From contig JBDTDR010000137.1 in assembly GCA_039922955.1 (NCBI GenBank), forward strand, positions 1 through 8,280: 8,280 nt of DNA, read 5' to 3'. Of this stretch, positions 1-6,535 are shown piece by piece. Below the pieces are notes generated by a model that had not been told where the DNA came from, ran no database searches, and saw nothing but the letters and a program-made list of their open reading frames with translations. Within the stretch, counting starts at the first letter, position 1; each line of letters opens with the position of its first letter. Source of the DNA: Tumulicola sp039922955. GTDB lineage: Bacteria; Vulcanimicrobiota; Vulcanimicrobiia; Vulcanimicrobiales; Vulcanimicrobiaceae. Made by a program: the position numbers and the translations under genes.

Positions 1-729
1 GGATGCGAGGTCGTGATTGCCGGCCCGACGTTTCCGATGGCGCATGTCTTAGGGCCGCAGGTGGGGGCAGTCTATGGAGATTACCACCTCGGCCATGGTG
101 TTGAACTAAAGGTCGGTACGACCGTCACGGCGTTTCGCGGCGCGGGTTCGCTCGAAGCAGCGGTGCTCTCCGACGGATCCACGGTTGCGTGCACGATCGC
201 GGTGGTCGGCATCGGAATCGTGCCGTCCGCCGGGATGCTGCGTGGGCTCGACACGCGCGACGGCTTGACCACCGATGAGTTTTGCCGAACCGAGATCGAG
301 GGCGTCTTCGCCGCCGGCGATATCGCGCGCTCGTGGCGCCCCCGCCTCAACCGGCATGTGCGCCTGGAGCACTTTGAAGGCGCGCAATCGCAAGGCGCAG
401 CCGCGGCACGCTCGATGTGTGGCAAACTCGAGGCATACGATCCGATACCGTTCTTCTGGTCCGAGCAATACGAGTTCGACCTGCAGTACTACGGCAGTGC
501 GGCAACCTGGGATGAGGTGGCCATGCGCGGTGCGCCGGCGCAGGGTTCGTTCGTCGCGTTTTACCTACAAGGCGGGCGGATCGAGGCGGCCTGCACCGTG
601 AACCGCTCACGGGATGCCAGCGGCGTGATGAGCCTTCTGGGGCGGACCGACATTGCAGCCGCGCAACTCAGCGCTGATGACGTGCCCTTGAAGACGTTCG
701 CGCAGACGGAGGCAAGTAGCGTGCGCTGA
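1..729 (+). CDS. FAD-dependent NAD(P)H oxidoreductase, ferredoxin-reductase type (3' part, start outside window)
   Basis: The gene enters the window already in frame: codons before the first possible start (GTG at 13) read GCEV and continue into the family sequence, so the 5' end is cut by the window edge. Visible in order are the end of the NAD-binding half (VLGPQVGAVY, then HGVELKVGT), the FAD-binding VFAAGDIA motif (nt 304-327), the VRLEHFEGAQSQG stretch, and the C-terminal reductase domain with PIPFFWSEQYEFDLQYYG. This order matches the putidaredoxin/rhodocoxin reductase family, flavoproteins that pass electrons from NAD(P)H to a small ferredoxin or Rieske partner for P450s or ring dioxygenases. 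No such partner lies in the window, so the electron acceptor is unknown. The next gene follows after 53 bp on the same strand. Family is fairly certain; substrate and partner are not. Confidence 0.9.
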   Translation, partial: GCEVVIAGPTFPMAHVLGPQVGAVYGDYHLGHGVELKVGTTVTAFRGAGSLEAAVLSDGSTVACTIAVVGIGIVPSAGMLRGLDTRDGLTTDEFCRTEIEGVFAAGDIARSWRPRLNRHVRLEHFEGAQSQGAAAARSMCGKLEAYDPIPFFWSEQYEFDLQYYGSAATWDEVAMRGAPAQGSFVAFYLQGGRIEAACTVNRSRDASGVMSLLGRTDIAAAQLSADDVPLKTFAQTEASSVR

Positions 730-782
730 TGGTCGCGGAACGAACAACGTCGATCCGCCGCATTGGCACGATCGACTGACTC

Positions 783-1901
783 GTGCGCATCGTTATCGCG
801 CCGGACAAGTTCAAAGGCAGCCTGACTGCAGGGCAGGCCGCCGATGCGATCGAGGGCGGCTTTCGCGCCGTTTGGCCGGACGCCACATACGTTACTTGTC
901 CCATGGCCGATGGCGGAGAAGGGACGGTCGATGTCTTCGTGGCGGCAGGCGCCGAGCGCCGGAGCGCCCGCGTCCATGGCCCGTTGGGCGATCCTGTCGA
1001 CGCGTGGTATGCCGTTGAGAAGAACACGGCTATCGTCGAGATGGCAACCGCTTCCGGCCTCGCGCTCCTGCCGAAAGATCGCTATGACCCGGTGCTCGCC
1101 GACACGTATGGCACCGGCGAATTGCTTTGCGCCGCCTTGGATGACGGCGTCGAACACATCGTCGTCGGTATCGGCGGAAGCGCAACGAACGATGCGGGAA
1201 CCGGCATGTTGCGCCGGCTCGGCGTTCGCTTTCTCGATGCTCGGGGAGACGAGATCGGCGCCGGTGCGGCCGGCTACGAACGGCTCGAAGCGATCGACCT
1301 CTCGCACCTCGACCAACGCATCGCTCGAATACGGCTATCCGTCGCGTCTGACGTCGATAATCCGCTCACCGGTCCACATGGTGCATCTCGCACGTTCGCC
1401 CTACAAAAAGGGGCCGATGACGCGCAGATCGCGTTGTTGGACCGAGTGCTCGGCCGTATCGCCGACGTTGCCGCGGTCGCGGTGGGCAAAGACGTTCGCG
1501 ACCAGCCGGGGGCTGGAGCCGCCGGCGGGTTAGGCTTTGCACTTCTCGCTTTCTTGCACGGGAAGATCGAGCCGGGAGTCGAGCTGATAGCCCGCGAGCG
1601 CGGACTGCCCAAACTGCTGGAGGGCGCGCAACTGTGCGCCACGGGCGAGGGAAAGATCGACGGGCAGACGCTACACGGAAAGACCGTCTACGGCGTCGGT
1701 AAGCTGGCCGCGGCGAGCGGGGTACCGGTGGTCGCGTTCGCAGGCGCCATTGACCGGGAAGCGGTCCAGCCGCTGAATATCCTCGGCATTACAGTGCGCG
1801 CGATTGCGCCGAAAGGCTCGACGCCCGAAGAGTCGATGCGTCGTGCAGGCGAGTTTTTGAAAGGAGCGGCCGCCGAGTTTGGCAAGGAGGTCTATGGATA
1901 G
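783..1901 (+). CDS. Glycerate kinase, type I (GarK/GlxK family)
   Basis: A complete 372-residue protein of normal family length. It should phosphorylate D-glycerate with ATP in the cytoplasm, giving 2-phosphoglycerate (or 3-phosphoglycerate in some members) and linking glyoxylate/tartronate or serine breakdown to glycolysis. Family landmarks are the N-terminal APDKFKGS (residues 6-13), ADGGEGT (42-48), GIGGSATNDAGTG (129-141), ASDVDNPLTGPHGA (188-201), GAGAAGGLGFAL (243-254) and TGEGKIDGQTLHGKT (287-301). The start is GTG at 783, because MRIVIAPDKFKGS is the normal N-terminus of the family. No clear Shine-Dalgarno precedes it. It may be cotranscribed with the reductase 53 bp upstream, but a shared pathway is not obvious. 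Its last 10 bp overlap the end of the convergent glycosyltransferase gene. 2- versus 3-phosphoglycerate specificity cannot be read from sequence. Confidence 0.96.
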   Translation: MRIVIAPDKFKGSLTAGQAADAIEGGFRAVWPDATYVTCPMADGGEGTVDVFVAAGAERRSARVHGPLGDPVDAWYAVEKNTAIVEMATASGLALLPKDRYDPVLADTYGTGELLCAALDDGVEHIVVGIGGSATNDAGTGMLRRLGVRFLDARGDEIGAGAAGYERLEAIDLSHLDQRIARIRLSVASDVDNPLTGPHGASRTFALQKGADDAQIALLDRVLGRIADVAAVAVGKDVRDQPGAGAAGGLGFALLAFLHGKIEPGVELIARERGLPKLLEGAQLCATGEGKIDGQTLHGKTVYGVGKLAAASGVPVVAFAGAIDREAVQPLNILGITVRAIAPKGSTPEESMRRAGEFLKGAAAEFGKEVYG

Positions 1902-3091
1902 CAGCCCACTGCCGCGGCTGCGCTACGCACCTTTCGGCGAGCGCTCAGCGTCGCAAACAACCGCACGTAATCAGCGACCACAGCACTCCATATCATGCGG
2001 CGGCCGAAGGCGTAGGCGCGCTTTTGTGTGGTCGAGCACAGCGACGCGTCACTCAAGAAGCGGTCGAGTGCGACGGCAATCGAGTGCGCGTTCTGGAACT
2101 CGGCGAGCAGCCCGCGCCCCTGCTCGAGCAATTCGCGCGCGTACAAGTACGGCGTCGACACGATGGCCTTCCCGGCTCCCAGTGCGTACGCGAGAGTGCC
2201 ACTGACGATCTGATCCGCGTTGAGATAGGGCGTCAGGTAGATGTCGGTTACCTGCAGATACGCGATGAGTTCTGAGAGTGGCAGGAATCGGCCTACCATG
2301 ACAACATGACGCTGCAAGCCAAGCGCCGCGATGCGATTTTGCAACGACTCGCGGTACCGCTCGCCTTCCTTGCGCCGCACCAATGGATGGGTGACGCCGA
2401 GAATCAAGTAGAGCACGTTCGGATACTGCTGGACGACTTCATGGACCGCCGCAATCGCGTACTCTAAGCCCTTGTCATTGCTGATCAAGCCGAACGTGGA
2501 AACGACCGTACGATCGGCGTAGCCCAACGCCGCCTTCGGCGCCCGCGTTTCCTGGTACGGAACGTCGGGAACGCCGTGGTGGATGACGGCGATCTTGCCG
2601 CCTTCGATGCCGTAACGCTCGACGAGCAGTCGGCGCCCGATCTCTGCAAGAACGATCACACGGGTTGCACCTGCGCACAAACGACGAGTCGCGGCGGCAA
2701 GCATCATATCTGGTCTGGGCAAGACGGTGTGGAGCGTAAGGACGACCGGCTTGTTGAGCGCACCGATGAAATCGTTGCACCATTCGCCATGCACGCCGCC
2801 AAACAGACCGTATTCGTGCTGAACATTGACCACGTCGCATTCGTGCCGATTCACGAGGGCCGCCGCGGCAGCGTACGAGTCCCGATCGGCCTGCTTGATA
2901 CGGACGATAACTCGTGAGTCGTAAAGGTACCCACAAGCGGCTGGATCGTCGATAGCAACGACGCCGCTGTGCGAACCGGCAAATGCGTCGTGACCCTCGA
3001 CCAAGTCTTTGGTGAACGTGGCGATCCCACACTCGCGCGGCGGGAAGGATCCCATGAAGAGTACCCGCGGCACCCGAGATGAAGACTTCAA
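1892..3091 (-). CDS. Glycosyltransferase, GT4 family (group 1)
   Basis: A complete 399-residue GT-B type glycosyltransferase, predicted to move a sugar from a nucleotide-sugar donor to an unknown acceptor. The N-terminal Rossmann half has FMGSFPPRECGIATFTKDL (residues 12-30) and QHEYGLFGG (91-99). The C-terminal donor half has IHHGVP (170-175), STFGLISNDKGLE (198-210) and the region around YLTPYLNADQIVSGTLAYA (285-303), followed by GAGKAIVSTPY. In this subfamily the usual EX7E motif of GT4 enzymes is replaced by the SGTLAYALGAGKA-type sequence. The start is TTG at 3091: a GGAGAG lies about 7 nt upstream, whereas the internal ATG at Met13 would remove the first beta strand. No signal peptide or membrane segment is seen, so it should be cytosolic. 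It stands alone here, with no sugar-nucleotide or export genes beside it, so the product could be a polysaccharide, glycolipid or compatible solute. Confidence 0.93.
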   Translation of the reverse strand: MKSSSRVPRVLFMGSFPPRECGIATFTKDLVEGHDAFAGSHSGVVAIDDPAACGYLYDSRVIVRIKQADRDSYAAAAALVNRHECDVVNVQHEYGLFGGVHGEWCNDFIGALNKPVVLTLHTVLPRPDMMLAAATRRLCAGATRVIVLAEIGRRLLVERYGIEGGKIAVIHHGVPDVPYQETRAPKAALGYADRTVVSTFGLISNDKGLEYAIAAVHEVVQQYPNVLYLILGVTHPLVRRKEGERYRESLQNRIAALGLQRHVVMVGRFLPLSELIAYLQVTDIYLTPYLNADQIVSGTLAYALGAGKAIVSTPYLYARELLEQGRGLLAEFQNAHSIAVALDRFLSDASLCSTTQKRAYAFGRRMIWSAVVADYVRLFATLSARRKVRSAAAAVGCYP

Positions 3092-3413
3092 AACAGACTC
3101 TCCGATCGCGGTGATCTAGACCTTCAGTCTAGCCGCGCGCGCGGGCCGGCTCCGTGCGGTTCCGTACGGGGAGCCTCCATCTGCATGCGCGAAACGATAG
3201 ATGACCTAGCGCATTTCCCGAGATGATAGTCGGCGCCCCATCGTTTGTCTGAAACCGCACGGATGGAAACTCCCACAAGCGTTATACTGAACATTCAGCA
3301 TGCAGAAGCAAAGCCACGGTGGAAGTTCGCTCCAAAGCAATGAGATGTCCGCCCGCTTGCGCCCGGATGTTATCCACAAGCCGAAGAGTTCGTTGCTCTT
3401 CAGGAGCTGGTTT
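3092..3413. other. Divergent intergenic region, no gene seen
   Basis: This 322-bp gap separates the minus-strand glycosyltransferase from the plus-strand superoxide dismutase frame and should hold the promoters of both. On the minus strand, GGAGAG just upstream of 3091 is the ribosome site for the glycosyltransferase TTG start. On the plus strand, AGGAG at 3402-3406 lies 7 nt before the dismutase ATG. A GC-rich inverted repeat is listed separately. A small palindrome, CTGAACATTCAG, follows a TATACT-like hexamer near 3281, but no convincing -35 box pairs with it. The open frames here run opposite to or upstream of real genes and have no recognisable protein similarity. Confidence 0.5.
3148..3175. 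repeat. Imperfect GC-rich inverted repeat
   Basis: GGCTCC at 3148-3153 pairs with GGAGCC at 3170-3175. Inside it GTGCG pairs with CGTAC (one G.U if transcribed), leaving a GTTC loop and a 2-nt bulge. No T-run follows on either strand, so it is not a standard terminator. It lies in the region between two divergent genes, so it could be an operator or part of a 5' leader. A chance hairpin in GC-rich DNA is also possible. Confidence 0.35.
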
Positions 3414-4029
3414 ATGCCGACTTTGCTCCAACAAGCGTACAAACCAAAGAAATGGAATCTGTCCGGTTTGACAGGCATTTCGGATCACACGCTCGAGGTC
3501 CACTTCGGGTTGTACGAAGGGTACGTCAAAAATTCGAACCTTCTCAACGAGCAGATCGACGAGCTCGTGAGGGAGGGTCAAGAGGCGCCCGCGAACCTGG
3601 TTCGCGGAACTCTCACGGCATCTTGGCTTTAAATACAACGGTATGGTACTGCACGAGTACTATTTCGACAACATGACGAGCACGGGCAATGGGGCGCCGA
3701 CTACGGGTAAGCTCCACGATGCACTCGCGAGCAGCTTCCGTGATTTCTCCACCTGGAAGAAAGACTTTGTCGTGGTCGGTGGGATGCGTGGCGTCGGCTG
3801 GGCGATCGCCTACCAGGACCCAAAAACGGGACGCATCTCAAATCACTGGATCAGCCTGCACGACGACGGTAACATCGCCGGGTTCAACCCAATCTGGTGA
3901 TGGACGTCTGGGAGCAGGCGTTCATGTACGATTACAAGCCGTCGGAGCGCCCCAAATACATCGAGTCCTTCTTTGCGAACGTGGAACTGGAAGGTTGCGG
4001 AGTCACGCCTCGTCACACCCGAGCGGTAG
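3414..4029 (+). pseudogene. Fe/Mn-family superoxide dismutase, reading frame broken by three single-base shifts
   Basis: Joined across frames, this encodes about 204 residues, the full length of an Fe/Mn superoxide dismutase, which converts superoxide to O2 and H2O2. The start is ATG at 3414, with AGGAG 7 nt upstream. Piece 1 (3414 to about 3599) contains LEVHFGLYEGYVKN with the first metal His (residue 30). An extra base near 3600 moves to piece 2, with GFKYNGMVLHEYYF (second metal His, 80) and MRGVGWAIAYQD. A missing base at 3894 (expected ATCCTGGTG, seen ATCTGGTG) moves to piece 3, VMDVWEQAFMYDYKP. An extra G near 3984 moves to piece 4, which reads NWKVAESRL and ends at TAG 4027-4029. The Asp ligand (DVWE) is present, but the following residue is Gln, not the usual His. 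Translated as it stands, the gene stops early and cannot make an intact enzyme. Identity is certain; whether the breaks are real or base-calling errors is open. Confidence 0.88.
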
Positions 4030-4057
4030 TTCACTGCGTCGAGGAGTGCCGCTTCGA

Positions 4058-4071
4058 TGATCGCGCGATCA
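4058..4071. promoter_or_regulatory. Perfect 14-bp palindrome, possible operator
   Basis: TGATCGCGCGATCA is a perfect inverted repeat centred about 32 bp before the ATG of the disulfide oxidoreductase, in the 67-bp gap after the dismutase frame. Its position would suit a repressor or redox-regulator site. No -35/-10 pair is clear, the sequence is rich in common GATC and CGCG words, and no second copy was noticed in the window, so the regulatory role is only a suggestion. Confidence 0.3.
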
Positions 4072-4096
4072 CGTCTCAGCGCCACATCTTCGATAC

Positions 4097-5452
4097 ATGA
4101 TGGAGAACGACTTTGACCTGATCGTCATCGGCACAGGTGCCGCCGGAACGACCGCGGCGCAGCGGTGTCGCAAGGCCGGGTGGAGCGTTGCGATAGCCGA
4201 CTGCCGACCGTTCGGTGGCACCTGCTCCCTGCGGGGATGCGATCCGAAAAAAGTACTCGTCGGCGCTGCTCAGCTCATCGATTGGAGCGAGCGCATGCAT
4301 CAGCGTGGGGTCGTGACACACGCGTTGCAGCTCGATTGGCCCGAGCTGATGCGCTTCAAAAGCTCGTTCACCGATCCGGTTCCCGAGGAGCGGGAACGGG
4401 CGTTCGCGGATAGCGGCGTCGTCGCGTTTCACGGTCCGGCACGATTCCTCGACCCTTCTCGCGTGGCGATCGGCGACGACGTGTTGACCGGAAAACAGAT
4501 CGTCGTCGCCAGCGGAGCAAAGCCCGCGCCGCTGCATGTGCCCGGTGAAGAGTATCTTGCAACGAGCACCGATTTTCTCAAACTCACGAGCTTGCCCAAG
4601 CTCGTGATCTTTCTGGGCGGCGGATTTATCTCGTTTGAATTCGCACACGTCGCAGCTCGCGCGGGTGCTAACGCGCAGATCCTCGAGCGTGAAGCCCGCG
4701 TGCTCGCGGAATTCGACGATGGACTCGTTTGGCGCCTGGTTCACGCAACGCGGGAGCGCGGCATCGAGGTCCATTTGAAGACCGAGGTCACGGCAATCGA
4801 AAGGAGCGGTTCCGGGTTCATCGTCCGCGCCACGCAAGGCGGGAAGCCGGTCGAGTTCCGCGCCGATCTGATCGTGCACGGCGGCGGCCGCGTGGCAGAC
4901 GTCGACGACCTGCGGCTCGACCTCGGCGGCGTCAAACGCGTAAAAGCGGGTATCGCCGTGAACGAATATTTGCAAAGTACGAGCAATCCGGCAGTCTACG
5001 CGGCCGGCGATTGCGTCGCGGGCGGAGCCGCGCCGCTCACCCCGGTGGCTGGGCTCGAAGGCGAGGTGGCCGCGGAGAATCTGATCGGGGGCAACCGGCG
5101 ACGTGCCGATTTTCCCGGGCTGGCGAGCATCGTCTATGCACTTCCGCCGCTGGCGATGGTCGGGCTGACCGAGGAGGCCGCTCGCGCACAAGGCCTAAAG
5201 GTTCGCGTGCGGAGCGGCGACTCGTCGCACTGGTACTCATCACGTCGCGTCGGCGCCAAAGACGCTGCATACAAGATTGTCGAGGACGAGGAGAGCGATG
5301 AGATCGTCGGCGCGCACATCCTTGGCTTCAACGCGGAAGAGCTGGCCAATATTTTCTCGCTTGCGATCCGCGCGAAAGTCAAGGCATCTGCACTGCGCGA
5401 TGTGCTTTTCGCCTATCCAACGGCCGCGTCAGAGATCGAGTATATGCTGTAG
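4097..5452 (+). CDS. Class I pyridine nucleotide-disulfide oxidoreductase (glutathione/mercuric reductase-like)
   Basis: A complete 451-residue FAD/NAD(P)H disulfide oxidoreductase, predicted to be a cytosolic homodimer. Visible are the FAD Rossmann motif GTGAAG (12-17), the redox-active cysteines in GGTCSLRGCDPKK (C43 and C48), the second dinucleotide fold GGGFISFEFA (174-183), and the FAD motif YAAGDC (301-306), followed by the dimerisation domain. An acidic residue (E197) ends the second strand of the NAD fold, as in dihydrolipoamide dehydrogenase, which hints at NADH rather than NADPH. The C-terminal HP dipeptide that supplies the catalytic base in glutathione reductase is replaced by YP (FAYPTAASEIEYML). 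I believe this is shared by a subgroup of uncharacterised homologues. No second Cys pair or N-terminal HMA domain is present, so mercuric reductase is unlikely. ATGATG gives two possible starts (4097 or 4100), and no good Shine-Dalgarno is seen. It lies 67 bp after the dismutase frame on the same strand, which suggests a shared oxidative-stress role. Substrate unknown. Confidence 0.93.
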   Translation: MMENDFDLIVIGTGAAGTTAAQRCRKAGWSVAIADCRPFGGTCSLRGCDPKKVLVGAAQLIDWSERMHQRGVVTHALQLDWPELMRFKSSFTDPVPEERERAFADSGVVAFHGPARFLDPSRVAIGDDVLTGKQIVVASGAKPAPLHVPGEEYLATSTDFLKLTSLPKLVIFLGGGFISFEFAHVAARAGANAQILEREARVLAEFDDGLVWRLVHATRERGIEVHLKTEVTAIERSGSGFIVRATQGGKPVEFRADLIVHGGGRVADVDDLRLDLGGVKRVKAGIAVNEYLQSTSNPAVYAAGDCVAGGAAPLTPVAGLEGEVAAENLIGGNRRRADFPGLASIVYALPPLAMVGLTEEAARAQGLKVRVRSGDSSHWYSSRRVGAKDAAYKIVEDEESDEIVGAHILGFNAEELANIFSLAIRAKVKASALRDVLFAYPTAASEIEYML

Positions 5453-5606
5453 CGCGAGCACTGAGAGGCTACCGTGCGTCGCAGTCGGGCACACCGATTT
5501 CGCTTTCGAAAACATCATACTGCAAGATCCCCTCGGCGAGCACCCTGATTCCCTCGGTCAGCCCGTGTGGGGTCGCTGCTCCGGTATGCATGATATGCCG
5601 AACGTC
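5453..5606. other. Unassigned sequence between oxidoreductase and transposase remnant
   Basis: No start codon with a ribosome site is seen. The plus frame that later becomes the transposase is open through here but shows no transposase similarity upstream of 5607. The minus strand has an open frame ending at 5469 (about 45 residues across this stretch, including EGIRVLAEGILQYD and SEIGVPDCDAR) that reads protein-like. I cannot assign it, and it continues into the antisense of the transposase. It may be flanking DNA from an earlier insertion or another gene fragment. Confidence 0.3.
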
Positions 5607-6031
5607 AACTGGGAAGAGCTCTTCGCCGATCTCGCGAAACGCGGACTCCGCGCGCCGGCTCTGTTGGTTGCCGACTGCGCGCATGGGCTTTGGGCTGCCG
5701 CTCAGAAAGCATGGCCCGGCGTCGCCGAGCAACGTTGCTGGCTCCACAAGATGCGCAACGTGGAAGAGACCAACCAAGCTGCAGCCAGCGGCGCATAAGG
5801 CGCTCACGGAGATCATGTACGCCGAGCGCGAACGCTTGAACGCGGAAATCAAACGACGCACCGATGTCGTGGGCATCTTTCCAACGATGGTCGATCATTC
5901 CCCTCGTCGGCGCTCTGCTGGTCGAGCGGAATGATGAATGGCAGTTGCAACGGAGGTACACGCAGCTCGAAGGAATGAGCGCCGTCAGCGACAATCAGAC
6001 CGCCAGGCTTTCGGCGGTCATCACCGGCTAA
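5607..6031 (+). pseudogene. IS256/Mutator-family transposase remnant
   Basis: Joined from three frames. The first piece (5607 to about 5774) reads NWEELFADLAKRGLRAP, LLVADCAHGLWAA and EQRCWLHKMRNV, the region around the second catalytic Asp of IS256-type DDE transposases. A shift near 5775 leads to KLQPAAHKALTEIMYAE. The sequence then jumps directly to ERLNAEIKRRTDVVGIFP, which normally lies roughly 70-80 residues further on and holds the third catalytic Glu, so an internal deletion is inferred. One or two more small indels around 5884-5890 lead to IPLVGALLVERNDEWQLQRR and a stop TAA at 6029-6031. The N-terminal half, including the first catalytic Asp and the DNA-binding region, is absent, and no terminal inverted repeats or target-site duplication were found. 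It cannot transpose by itself. It records an old insertion between the oxidoreductase and the small-gene region. Confidence 0.85.
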
Positions 6032-6334
6032 ACGCCTACCTCGCCGAGCCGCGATTCATACACCACGCGCCGGGACAATCGAACTGGGCAAAAGATCGTC
6101 CGGACGACTTCGGACTCTTCGACCCGATGGCGATTCGGAATTGCATGGACTCATGTCGTTGCGCTCACTGTCCGAGCGCACGACAGGCCGTTGCTGCCCG
6201 ACGAGATAACGATTTTCCTCGGTCCGATCAATCGGGTCGCCCGAGCGAGGGATGAGGCGGTGCAGCAAGTGCGCGACACGGTGATCCAGCTCGGGCACTA
6301 CTTCGGGCTCGACGACGACGAGATGCCGGACTAG
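6032..6334 (+). other. Open frame of unknown origin, probable gene fragment
   Basis: This frame runs without a stop for 100 codons up to TAG at 6332-6334 but has no ATG or GTG start. The only usable start is a weak TTG at 6191, which would give about 47 residues (LLPDEITIFLGPINRVARAR onward, ending LDDDEMPD). The second half looks protein-like, with alternating hydrophobic and charged residues and a probable helix EAVQQVRDTVIQLGHYFGL. The first half is Arg/Thr/Ser-rich and reads like out-of-frame sequence. I do not recognise the family. Lying directly after the transposase remnant, it could be the surviving 3' end of a gene interrupted by the element, or a small orphan gene. A coding role is uncertain. 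Confidence 0.3.
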
Positions 6335-6363
6335 CTCTTCAGGCGCCTCTCAGGCCACGCTGC

Positions 6364-6534
6364 TTATTTCTCTTCGAGCAAAAACGTTATTTTCGCATTG
6401 ATCCGATACACGGTGATACGGTCGTCCGAGGCGACCGCCTCAAAGTTTCGAATGTAGATCGACTTGATACCGCCGCCTTGGTCATGCGATTCTTCCCGGG
6501 AAAAGAGCCCTAGCGCTTCTTCCGAGAGCTCTTT
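6364..6534 (-). pseudogene. Dodecin-like C-terminal fragment without a start codon
   Basis: The minus-strand frame ends at TAA (6364-6366) and is open for 56 codons back to a stop at 6535-6537, with no ATG, GTG or TTG in it. The last 36 residues, from about nt 6474, include IKSIYIRNFEAV and YRINAKITFLLEEK. They resemble the last two strands of dodecin, a small (about 70-residue) flavin-binding protein that forms hollow 12-mers and stores or buffers riboflavin and FMN. The N-terminal strand and helix (a GTSxxSFEDA-type sequence) are missing. In their place the frame reads KELSEEALGLFSREESHDQGG, overlapping out of frame the last codons of the neighbouring histone-like gene. The simplest reading is a truncated dodecin whose 5' half was lost when the upstream sequence was joined. 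Family assignment rests on the C-terminal pattern only. Confidence 0.5.
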
Positions 6535-6535
6535 T
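6501..6535 (-). terminator. Weak inverted repeat at the end of the histone-like gene, possible terminator
   Basis: AAAAGAGC (6501-6508) and GCTCTTTT (6528-6535) are perfect 8-bp inverted arms around a 19-nt loop that contains the stop codon of the histone-like gene. On the minus strand the 3' arm ends in TTTT before CCCGG, so the T-run is part of the stem rather than following it. The AT-rich stem and long loop make it a weak candidate. It might act in either direction or not at all. Confidence 0.25.

Noticed and set aside
561..1316. Minus-strand open frame of 251 codons
   Set aside because: Antisense to the reductase end and the glycerate kinase, both with clear family motifs; no recognisable product.
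3134..3143. Alternating CG run as a Z-DNA or regulatory element
   Set aside because: Short and expected by chance in GC-rich DNA.
3370..3378. Exact DnaA box TTATCCACA
   Set aside because: Only one copy, with no cluster, AT-rich region or replication gene nearby, so it is not evidence of an origin.
3894..3900. Programmed -1 frameshift in the SOD gene
   Set aside because: No slippery heptamer or downstream structure is seen at the -1 site, and two further shifts elsewhere in the frame make a programmed event unlikely.
4076..5191. Long minus-strand open frame of 371 codons
   Set aside because: It is antisense to the well-conserved disulfide oxidoreductase and shows no family motifs; long antisense frames are common in GC-rich DNA.
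4097..5452. Mercuric reductase call for the disulfide oxidoreductase
   Set aside because: No N-terminal metal-binding domain, no C-terminal vicinal cysteines and no mer genes nearby.
5469..5876. Minus-strand 135-codon frame as a real gene
   Set aside because: Most of it is antisense to the transposase remnant and only the last 40 or so residues look protein-like, so it is mentioned only as unassigned sequence.
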